Both the position numbers and the translations under genes were made by a program. A stretch of 64,000 nucleotides of DNA from a bacterium (GTDB lineage Bacteria > Cyanobacteriota > Vampirovibrionia > Obscuribacterales > Obscuribacteraceae). This document shows positions 7,195 through 14,311 of this stretch, in pieces. Below the pieces are notes generated by a model, which was given only the letters and a program-made list of their open reading frames with translations, made no database searches and was not told where the DNA came from. The stretch is taken from assembly GCA_018062085.1 (NCBI GenBank), contig JAGOSY010000012.1, positions 1-64,000 of the forward strand, given 5' to 3'. Numbering within the stretch: position 1 is the stretch's first letter; each line of letters starts with the position of its first letter.

Positions 7195-8175
7195 ATGAGT
7201 TCTTTGCGTTCTTTCCAAATTATTTTGCTAGGTGGCTTTTTGCTTGTCTCCGTGCTGCCAGTCTTGGCGCTAGAGGCTGACAGTAGTCAACCTGCCGTTG
7301 TCGAACCAGTTGCGCCTGTAGCCCTTATCATCAAGAAGAGTTTGGTCAATGGTAAGGCCGGCAAAATTGCAGAGAAAAAAGACGAAAAGACAAAGGCATC
7401 CACAGAAAAAACAGCAAAAGTAAAAGTAGCAAAAGAAAAAGTCCCGTTTTACTTTAACCCCTTCAAGCGCATTGCCCACGACAGTAAAGTGATTTTGACT
7501 CCTCTGATAGAGAATGTCGGGGGGCCACTTAAGGGCACCGAAGATAATTTGAAGGCTTTGCAGAGTCCTCTGCGCAATCTGGAAGAACCTTTGACTGGTA
7601 TCCAAACTTCTGTTGGTGAGTTGAAATCACCACTAGAAGATTTGCAGAAGCCAATGGTGGAAATCAAGCAACCTATCGTCGAATTGCGCAAGCCGATTGG
7701 TGCTTTAAAACAACCGATTGCCGATTTGCGTAAGCCGTTAACTGACCTGTCAAAGCCAATTCATGAGTTGAATGTGCCAATTGATCACTTGCAGCGCAGT
7801 ATGAATTCATTGCCTAAGCCAATTGAGAGTTTAGTGCAGCCTCTAGACCAACTGAGAAAGCCTCTTGATGGTATTGCTGCCCCGTTGAACAATCTTGAGC
7901 CCAGCGTGCGCAATTTGGCACCACCGGTCAATCAATTGTCAGGTTCTGTTGATGTCTTGCAAGCGCAAGTGGCTTCGCTTGCTGGTGAGATGAAAGAATT
8001 GCGTCAGTCACTGCTTAACATCTGTGTCTATATTAGTTTAGCGATCGTACTGGGCTGTGGCATGATTTCTGGCACTTTGATTTGGCTCATTACTCACTTC
8101 GCCAGAAGCTATGATTTGACTCCTACCCAGGCCGGTCGTTATGTAGCCAATGCAGACGAAGTAATACGAAAGTAG
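7195..8175 (+). CDS. Secreted/membrane-anchored protein with heptad L-x2-P-[IL] repeats
   Basis: I do not recognise this family. The 326-residue protein starts with a hydrophobic signal-like segment (residues 7-26), followed by a Lys/Ala-rich linker (about 45-85). From about residue 95 to 255 it carries a striking seven-residue periodicity, roughly [ED]-L-x-[KQ]-P-[ILM]-x: examples are VELRKPIGALKQPI and ADLRKPLTDLSKPI. A likely transmembrane helix follows (about 275-300: VYISLAIVLGCGMISGTLIWLI), then a short tail. Leu spacing suggests a coiled coil, but a Pro in nearly every heptad would bend or break a normal helix, so an extended or left-handed rod is also possible. It is divergent from the preceding fusion gene and shares the 160-base intergenic region as promoter space. 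Confidence 0.65.
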   Translation: MSSLRSFQIILLGGFLLVSVLPVLALEADSSQPAVVEPVAPVALIIKKSLVNGKAGKIAEKKDEKTKASTEKTAKVKVAKEKVPFYFNPFKRIAHDSKVILTPLIENVGGPLKGTEDNLKALQSPLRNLEEPLTGIQTSVGELKSPLEDLQKPMVEIKQPIVELRKPIGALKQPIADLRKPLTDLSKPIHELNVPIDHLQRSMNSLPKPIESLVQPLDQLRKPLDGIAAPLNNLEPSVRNLAPPVNQLSGSVDVLQAQVASLAGEMKELRQSLLNICVYISLAIVLGCGMISGTLIWLITHFARSYDLTPTQAGRYVANADEVIRK

Positions 8176-8180
8176 CTTTT

Positions 8181-8247
8181 ACACACACACACTCTCTCTC
8201 TTTCTTTCTCTCTTTCTTTCTTTCTTTCTTTCTTTCACTCTCGCTCT
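8181..8247. repeat. Low-complexity AC/CT/TTTC microsatellite
   Basis: The 85 bases between two converging genes consist of an AC run, a CT run and about nine TTTC units, with a few interruptions. On the plus strand it is a near-pure pyrimidine tract. No hairpin terminator is visible here. Such tracts are prone to slippage and could vary in length between strains. Confidence 0.85.
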
Positions 8248-8260
8248 CTATTGGTCGCTC

Positions 8261-8911
8261 TCAAACGCTATCGGCTACCCGCACTATATGGGAAGGTTTG
8301 TGGTTGTGTTTGGCGCTAGCTTTGTCGTTATGAATTTGCTTAGAGATCGCTTTTGACTTGGGCTGCGCTGCAGTTAGTTTGGTGGATTTTTTCGCCGATG
8401 CAATCACAGGCTTAGCATTTGTAGCAGTATCGGCTTGTCTGGTTCTGTCTTCTAGAGGCAAGGTTTCACCAAAGTAGATATGTCTAACGTCGCCACGAAA
8501 GCCTGAGACAGCTTTGAGCAGATCGTGATTGCTGTGCAACACTCCGTGTACGGCTACTAGGCCAGCAATAAAGAGAATAGCCACAAGACCAAGAGCGTTA
8601 TGGACAATGTCATTATCTTTGTCTAGTAGCCACCAGTCACCAGCTTTAGGCATCTTGCCAGTGAGTTGATCGCAGACATCATTACCAATCGTCAAAATCA
8701 AACCAAAGAAGATAATAACTAAGGTAAGCACAAGACAGCTGTCTGGCCAATTGCAACATATCGCAAGGAGGCCAAAAAGTAGGGCACCGCTAGTAAGCAA
8801 AGTGCCTAAACAAAAGTATTGACGATGTCTTCCTCTAGCTAATCTGTCGCCAATGATGGCACCGATTCCGCCGACGATAATAAACAGGATAGTTAGGTAA
8901 AGTTGTGACAT
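8261..8911 (-). CDS. Hypothetical membrane protein with four predicted spans
   Basis: This 216-residue protein shows four hydrophobic segments in the N-terminal 125 residues (about 3-21, 33-53, 58-76 and 105-124). Between the third and fourth is a loop containing GNDVCDQLTGKMPKAGDWWLLDKDND. The C-terminal 80 residues are soluble, Lys/Ala/His-rich and low in complexity. No family is recognised. It converges on the preceding repeat protein across the microsatellite and diverges from the HET-C-like gene. Confidence 0.6.
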   Translation of the reverse strand: MSQLYLTILFIIVGGIGAIIGDRLARGRHRQYFCLGTLLTSGALLFGLLAICCNWPDSCLVLTLVIIFFGLILTIGNDVCDQLTGKMPKAGDWWLLDKDNDIVHNALGLVAILFIAGLVAVHGVLHSNHDLLKAVSGFRGDVRHIYFGETLPLEDRTRQADTATNAKPVIASAKKSTKLTAAQPKSKAISKQIHNDKASAKHNHKPSHIVRVADSV

Positions 8912-9068
8912 AACGCCGCTCCGTGTACTAACGCTATGATTATATCTTTCCCCTTGACAACGCCTTGGGAATTAAACTGGTATTTAGAATTGCCTGTTTT
9001 TAGCGACTCTGCAATCGGTTAAAGTACGCCTATGCCTAGAGGAATGGAAGCGAAAGGAAGTTTTGAGA

Positions 9069-9974
9069 ATGAATATTGGTTGGGGTAAGTTTGGCCAGAG
9101 CAAGTTAGACCAAACGATATTGGCATTTTCACTCTTTGTTTTGATTGCTATTGGGGTGCCTTCAGCGTCTGCCTTTATGACATTTCCCGCCGGCAACAAT
9201 ATTCATAGAGCTATTTTAGAGGAAGGTTTGAAGCCGTTTAAGCTAAGCAAGGCAAGTCTTGGATTTATGGCAAAAGGAATGGATAGTCAGGATAATCCAT
9301 TCTCAAACAAGTGGAAAATTCCTGAGCATCATGCTTGTGATAACAAAATAAAAGGTGCCTTTCTCTATATAGATGCACGAACCAGTAAGGCTGTTGAGCT
9401 GGCTGGTCGGGCAGATAGTGATTCTGATGCTTGCCGTCAGGCTCTTTATGCTTTAGGCGAGGCTATGCACACTATTCATGATTTTTACTCTCATGCTAAT
9501 TATGTAGAGTGGCTACTTTCGCAAGACAAGTCAATGGAGCCCATTGATCGTAGTGGTTCTGACATTCCTGAATCAATTCGCACTTGTTACTATTTCTATG
9601 AGAGCAGCCTCAAGCAAGAGCCATTTTTAAGTCATAAAGAAAATGTTCGCAGGCTGCTGGCTCAGCACCCAGAGCTTACTTTTCGCAGCGAAGCTGAATA
9701 TGTTGCTCGTAAACAATCGGAAGATCGACAATCGGCTCTAGACTATGCTCTCAAGCCTGGTTCGTTGCTGCATATGGAGCTCAATAAGGATAGCGTCAAG
9801 CAGCTTGAGGGGCAGGTGATGGTCGGTCGTGACGGTAAGACGCTTTTTGATCTTGCTCGTGAGATTGCAGTGAAGGACACGACAAAACAGTGGCAGATTT
9901 TTGAGGAGAAAATTAAAGCAAAATATGGTGAAAGGGCTTCAGCTATAATTGCGGCCTTGGAGAATGCCTCTTGA
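9069..9974 (+). CDS. Exported HET-C-like/zinc-dependent phospholipase C-fold protein
   Basis: An N-terminal hydrophobic segment (residues 13-33, ending PSASA) is a signal peptide. The diagnostic block is GEAMHTIHDFYSHANYVEW, with H134, H137, D138 and H142. This H-x2-H-D-x3-H arrangement is the metal-binding core of HET-C-like proteins and resembles the zinc phospholipase C/S1-P1 nuclease fold. The 301-residue length fits the core domain alone. Enzyme activity, if any, would be hydrolysis outside the cytoplasm; the substrate cannot be told from sequence. The ATG at 9069 is chosen because AAGGAAG lies 8 bases upstream; a TTG at 9063 is too close to it. The stop codon overlaps the start of the caspase-like gene by four bases, implying translational coupling. 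Confidence 0.7.
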   Translation: MNIGWGKFGQSKLDQTILAFSLFVLIAIGVPSASAFMTFPAGNNIHRAILEEGLKPFKLSKASLGFMAKGMDSQDNPFSNKWKIPEHHACDNKIKGAFLYIDARTSKAVELAGRADSDSDACRQALYALGEAMHTIHDFYSHANYVEWLLSQDKSMEPIDRSGSDIPESIRTCYYFYESSLKQEPFLSHKENVRRLLAQHPELTFRSEAEYVARKQSEDRQSALDYALKPGSLLHMELNKDSVKQLEGQVMVGRDGKTLFDLAREIAVKDTTKQWQIFEEKIKAKYGERASAIIAALENAS

Positions 9975-11341
9975 AAAAAACGTTGAATCTGCTTTTCGTA
10001 AGCGCGTGTTTAATGGTTTCTCCCGCAGCGACCGCTGTCGCCCCGGGGCCAAAGCCAGAGCCTGAGCAATTTAGTAATAGTCAATCTGCTGTTTCTGGCT
10101 CTGCTTCAGCTCTTGGTTCGGTGGCTAGCTCGGTCACTAGTCAGGTGGCTGCTCCGGTAGCTGATAAGTGGGCCTTGATTGTCGGTATAAGTAAGTTCAA
10201 AGATGAGAAAGTCAACCTCAAGTTCGCTGCCAAAGATGCCACTGATTTTGCAAATTTCTTGATCAAACATGAGAATTTTGCAGCAGATCACGTACTACTT
10301 TTAACTGACGATAAAGCTACTCGCAAGAATATTCTTGAGTCTTTGGGCAGCAAATGGCTGCCGCGGCTGGCTATGCCGTCTGATCTTGTCGTGCTTTATT
10401 TTTCAACCCATGGCAGCCCTTCTGATATTGATGAAGGCGGTGTCAATTATTTGATTGCCCATGATACTGAAGTCGACAATTTATATGCTACTGGTATTCC
10501 AATGCAAGATCTGGTTCGTATGATCAAGGGCCGTGTGCATTCAGATCGAATTGTTATTTTCTTAGATGCTTGTCATAGTGGCGCCACTACTGCTGATGGC
10601 AAAGGTATCGTACGGGTGAGTAATATTGATGCTGATGAAGTCGTTCAAGGCACTGGGCAATTGGTAATTTCTTCTAGTGCACCTAATGAGCGATCTTGGG
10701 AGTCTAAGAATGATACTAATGGCGTTTTTACGAAGCATTTGATTTCTGCACTTTCTAAAGATGGTGCAGCAACTACATTAGGCAATGCCTTTGTCGCCTT
10801 AAAGCAAGACGTGCAGGCTGAGGTGCTGAGAGACCGGGCACAGTTGCAGACACCGGTGTTGCGTAGTAAGTGGCAAGGTGCTGATTTGGCTCTGGCTCTT
10901 CCGCCGACTAAGCCGAGGCAATCACTGCCTTTCGAGGCGGCTAGCGATGACCTCCCGGTCAGCGATGCTAGTGTTTCGAAGCCAGCCACTGCGTCCTCAA
11001 CCTCTGCAAGCTCTGGAACTTCGGCTGTCTTTAGTAAAGGTGTTGATGGTCAGTGGGATTCCAACTGGGGCAAAGTCACTCTTGTGCATGGCGCGATAGT
11101 GGGTGATAAGCCTGTGAAAGTCACAGGCTATTGGATTCAAGATGCAGACAAGAACCGAGGTGTGTTTCGCTCTGGGTCTTTCGATCCTAAAACTGGTTTG
11201 CTAAAGTTGACTTACTGGCAGAATTGGAATCTGATGCTAGGTAAGGCTACTTTTAAAATGAGCACAGATGGAAAACGCATGGAAGGCTCGTGGAAACATT
11301 TTGGTGTTGCTGGTGACCCTTGGATTATCTGGCGTCCTTAG
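9971..11341 (+). CDS. Exported caspase-fold (C14, metacaspase-like) protease with C-terminal beta domain
   Basis: This 456-residue protein begins at a TTG overlapping the previous stop (TTGA). It has a signal peptide (residues 1-22, ending ATA) and a Ser/Ala-rich linker. The caspase-like p20 region spans about 65-300: WALIVGISKF, then VLYFSTHGSP with catalytic His147, and IVIFLDACHSGA with catalytic Cys201. The block VISSSAPNERSWE ... GVFTKHLISAL is also typical. A second Ser/Thr-rich linker leads to a C-terminal domain (about 355-456) with the patterns GQWDSNWGKVTL and GKRMEGSWK, which looks like an antiparallel beta fold found at the ends of many exported bacterial proteins. Both His and Cys are present, so activity is plausible. 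Caspase-like proteins of this type prefer basic or acidic P1 residues depending on family; this cannot be read here. Confidence 0.85.
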   Translation: MKKTLNLLFVSACLMVSPAATAVAPGPKPEPEQFSNSQSAVSGSASALGSVASSVTSQVAAPVADKWALIVGISKFKDEKVNLKFAAKDATDFANFLIKHENFAADHVLLLTDDKATRKNILESLGSKWLPRLAMPSDLVVLYFSTHGSPSDIDEGGVNYLIAHDTEVDNLYATGIPMQDLVRMIKGRVHSDRIVIFLDACHSGATTADGKGIVRVSNIDADEVVQGTGQLVISSSAPNERSWESKNDTNGVFTKHLISALSKDGAATTLGNAFVALKQDVQAEVLRDRAQLQTPVLRSKWQGADLALALPPTKPRQSLPFEAASDDLPVSDASVSKPATASSTSASSGTSAVFSKGVDGQWDSNWGKVTLVHGAIVGDKPVKVTGYWIQDADKNRGVFRSGSFDPKTGLLKLTYWQNWNLMLGKATFKMSTDGKRMEGSWKHFGVAGDPWIIWRP

Positions 11342-11351
11342 ATTTTTAGAT

Positions 11352-12056
11352 TTAGTTGCGCGAATATATTTCTAGATATTCTTTGTGGTTGGCGTCCCAA
11401 CTACCTGTCAGTCCAGTGTGTAAGAGTTTCCATTCTTTGGCGATTTTCTTGTAAAAGGCTTTGCTAGCACAGCAGGTTTTTTCGCCAATCACAATAATTT
11501 TTTGGCCTTTATATTCACTCAGTGCCTTGAAAGCCATTGTGTTTTGCGGCGGCCAGCACATCAGTAAGGTGTAGTCGGTATAGTTTACTACAGAGCTACT
11601 GTCGCCCTTTTCAATGCGTGTCCAACTCTTGCCATTGGTCGTCGGCAGGCCAACAATGCTGGTACTGAAGAACCAATTTTTTCCCTCTTCTACAGGAAAA
11701 GCATCAAGAGCAATTGTTTCAACTCCCATTTGTTGCAAGAGCCAAGCATTGTAACCGTTGCCAGCACCTAGCTCTACTAAGGGGCCGTGGGCAGCTATGA
11801 GATCGAGTATTTGTTTGGAGAGTACTGAATACGAATACTTTTCTCTCAACGACTCGAAGAAAATTTCTTCAATGGCCTTGGTGTTGTAGAACGGTAGAAG
11901 CGAATGCATTTTAATTGATGCTTTTTTGATTTGATCTAAATCAGCTAGATTAGCCAATTCTACTATTTGTTTGGCAGACTCTTTTGTGTTGGCTGAGCGC
12001 AGGTCAACCAGTTTGGAATAAATATCCCAGTATGGATGTTGCAGATCTTCAGGCAT
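11352..12056 (-). CDS. Class I SAM-dependent methyltransferase-like protein
   Basis: This 234-residue protein has a Rossmann-type SAM-binding motif, GPLVELGAGNGYNAWLLQQMG followed by VETIALDAFP (about residues 89-120). A downstream YTLLMCWPPQ segment sits where a D/N-P-P-Y/W-like catalytic motif often lies, and it is followed by KIIVIGEKTCCAS. The N-terminal 85 residues are helical. The substrate is unknown. The stop of this gene converges with the caspase-like gene only 10 bases away. Its start lies directly after the stop of the coiled-coil protein gene upstream, so the three minus-strand genes from 14133 down to 11352 probably form one transcript. Confidence 0.65.
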   Translation of the reverse strand: MPEDLQHPYWDIYSKLVDLRSANTKESAKQIVELANLADLDQIKKASIKMHSLLPFYNTKAIEEIFFESLREKYSYSVLSKQILDLIAAHGPLVELGAGNGYNAWLLQQMGVETIALDAFPVEEGKNWFFSTSIVGLPTTNGKSWTRIEKGDSSSVVNYTDYTLLMCWPPQNTMAFKALSEYKGQKIIVIGEKTCCASKAFYKKIAKEWKLLHTGLTGSWDANHKEYLEIYSRN

Positions 12057-12884
12057 TTATTTGGCTTTTCCTTTGACAGTGCCAGACACTTTCGAAACTC
12101 CAAGACTTGGGTTAGCTAGCTTGCCGCCAGCAAAGAGAGCCTTGTGTTGAGTGTTAAGGAGAGACAATTCGGTCTTTAATGACTCAAATTCGGCAGCTAA
12201 GTTTCGCTCAGCTTCTACAACTTTGCTGCGCTTTAAAAGTTCTCCGTCGGCATTGGCATTCTCTCGTTTGGCGTTGGCTAGACGACCTTCAGCATTAGAC
12301 AGATCTAGCTCGGCCCGCGCTAGTCTTTCTTGATCGGCTTGCATCTGGTGTGAAAGTTTGGCATTCTCTGCCTGAGAGATCATCATGTTGGGACACAGAT
12401 GTGGTGGCGGGATTGGTGGCAGGTGATATTGATCGACGTGCATGGTGTATTTTTTAGCGTGCTCTTTGTATTGTTTTTCTGCTTCTTTGCAGTGGCCAAT
12501 GTCGCGCTCGACTTGGTCCAGGTGAGCCTTGTAAAGGTTGACATGCTCTCTAAAGGCATTAAGGTCGCTTTTGTATTGATCAGTATGGGCGGCAGACATC
12601 TTGGTTAATTTATTGGCACCACCGGTGAGACCACGGGCGTTTCGAATAGCATCGCGCATATTAACTGTTGATTGTGAGGCATTCAGTCTAAAGTCTTTTC
12701 CTTCGGCAATCAGTTCGAGGGCTGACTCTACTCTTCCTGGTTGGGTGCAGAGTTCATCTGGGATAGTTTTGGGCTTGCGTGGGCTAGCAGTGGCTTCAGG
12801 GGCAAGTATTGAGCCTAAGGCCAAAGATGAGGAAATTAGAGCAGCAAGGGCCACTCGACTGACTCTGATTGATTTGCTTTCCAT
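12057..12884 (-). CDS. Secreted coiled-coil protein of unknown function
   Basis: Starting at the ATG at 12884 gives a 275-residue protein with a signal peptide (MESKSIRVSRVALAALISSS ... ending ATAS). This start is preferred because AGGAAAA lies just upstream and the longer frame adds 50 residues without signal character. The mature part is largely alpha-helical: a segment rich in His, Tyr and Lys (about 85-160), a short Pro/His patch (HLPPIPPPHLCP) and a long coiled coil (about 175-255) with Ala, Glu and Asn. Three cysteines are present in the mature part. No family is recognised. It lies 16 bases after the TPR protein gene. Confidence 0.6.
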   Translation of the reverse strand: MESKSIRVSRVALAALISSSLALGSILAPEATASPRKPKTIPDELCTQPGRVESALELIAEGKDFRLNASQSTVNMRDAIRNARGLTGGANKLTKMSAAHTDQYKSDLNAFREHVNLYKAHLDQVERDIGHCKEAEKQYKEHAKKYTMHVDQYHLPPIPPPHLCPNMMISQAENAKLSHQMQADQERLARAELDLSNAEGRLANAKRENANADGELLKRSKVVEAERNLAAEFESLKTELSLLNTQHKALFAGGKLANPSLGVSKVSGTVKGKAK

Positions 12885-12900
12885 CTTATTTTCCTGGATG

Positions 12901-14133
12901 TTAGCGGAGTTTATGCGCCTTGGCGGCCAACTCAACTGGAGCGTCATCAGCCACTGGGCCATCGTTCCAGCTCGGAGTATCGCTGCCATAATAGCGCACA
13001 TAGAGGTTTGTACCCAGTGCGCGTAATCTGGCATTACCTGGTCTAACTGGCTGCATCATCTGTGCTTTAAGATCGGCGGCACTCTGGGCGACAAATGCAG
13101 CTTTGCGAGCGGCCTCAGCTCGAATTTTCGTGGCCTGAACCGCGGCATCGTTGCGCACATAGTTGTTTCGGAGGTTGGCTAAATTAGATTGCTCGCGATC
13201 GTCGTATCCTTGATAACCGCGCCTGCTTAAGTAATTGACACTAGTATTGCTTTCTTGGGCGATGCGGCGCAATTGAATGTTAGCCAAGTCGGTGCGCCAG
13301 CGCGACCATCTTTGGCCTTCAGCGGCATGAATACTGCTCAGATCGTTGGATTGTCGGTTGATGAGCTTGAGCGTGCGCTCGACAACTAATTGGGAATCTT
13401 GGGGCTGCGTGCGCATGTAAGCATCCCGTTTGGCTAAGCCCATTAGTTTTGCTTTGCCGTAACGACCATATTGACCGAAAGGATCTACCTCAAACCCTGC
13501 TCTGTAGGCTTCTTTTGCCCCTTCGTAGTCTTTTAATTTAACTAAGATATCGCCAAGATAGGCGTAGGCTGGGGAATAGCGAGGGTTTATGCTGATAACT
13601 TTTAGATAGGCGTCAGCGGCAGCGTGATAGCGCTTTTGTCTGAGTTCTTGGGCGGCCAGTGCATAGGCTTTGTTAAAGGTAAGTTTGACAGGCTTTTCGG
13701 CTTTGGCTGATTTGGCTGCATTAATTGCTGCTTTTTCTGCCGCGAGAGCTTTGGCTTGGTCGTCTAGCTTCTTCTGCGCTAGGTCAGATACAATCTGCTC
13801 AATGTTAGCGACTCGGCTGTTGCTATCTTTTGACTCGTTAGATTGGCCAAAAACCAAATACTCAAGGCGACGGAGTCGTTTCTCTTCCTTTTCGCTGGCG
13901 AAGCTATGACCAAAGTAGTGTTCTTCGAGTGTGCTTAGCTTCTCGCCTCTTGTTGAAGCGGAAGCCGAAGCTAAAGCCGATGCCGAAGCTGTGCTTGTGC
14001 CCAAAGCATTGCCTGAGGCATTGCTAGTTAGGGGAATCATTGAAAGAGTTTCGCCCCAAGCTGCCGTGGCACTGAGAAATGTCAGTGATATGCCGGCTAC
14101 TAGAACTGAGCAAAAACGCTTATAAATCTTCAT
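12901..14133 (-). CDS. Exported TPR-repeat protein with LExxxFG motif
   Basis: The ATG at 14133 (MKIYKRFCSVLV) gives a signal peptide ending around AAWG and a 410-residue protein. After a low-complexity Ala/Ser stretch there is a motif STLEEHYFGHSF ... RLRRLEYLVFGQS, two spaced L-E-x-x-x-F-G units. A central region (about 150-235) contains at least two TPR-like repeats (YHAAADAYLKVISINPRYSPAYAYLGDILVKLKDYEGAKEAYRAGFEVDP). The C-terminal half is helical and rich in Arg, Asn and Ala. It probably scaffolds proteins outside the cytoplasm. The longer frame upstream of 14133 lacks signal character. It diverges from the TldD-like gene. Confidence 0.65.
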   Translation of the reverse strand: MKIYKRFCSVLVAGISLTFLSATAAWGETLSMIPLTSNASGNALGTSTASASALASASASTRGEKLSTLEEHYFGHSFASEKEEKRLRRLEYLVFGQSNESKDSNSRVANIEQIVSDLAQKKLDDQAKALAAEKAAINAAKSAKAEKPVKLTFNKAYALAAQELRQKRYHAAADAYLKVISINPRYSPAYAYLGDILVKLKDYEGAKEAYRAGFEVDPFGQYGRYGKAKLMGLAKRDAYMRTQPQDSQLVVERTLKLINRQSNDLSSIHAAEGQRWSRWRTDLANIQLRRIAQESNTSVNYLSRRGYQGYDDREQSNLANLRNNYVRNDAAVQATKIRAEAARKAAFVAQSAADLKAQMMQPVRPGNARLRALGTNLYVRYYGSDTPSWNDGPVADDAPVELAAKAHKLR

Positions 14134-14311
14134 CGGAGCTACTAATGGGGATGACCTATTATACATGCAAACTTGTGTTGTCAAGCATTATACTTTATAG
14201 CTTATGTGCTTTTGTAGCTTGTGGTCTCTCGGCCGCTGGGTCAGTAGTGGTACGCGCACAAGTTCCAAAGCCATAAATACTTGCAAATGCTTGCAATCCA
14301 GGTTGTGAGGC

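Noticed and set aside
13931-14125. Ala/Glu-rich plus-strand ORF opposite the TPR gene
   Set aside because: It is the antisense of the Ala/Ser low-complexity stretch in the TPR protein.
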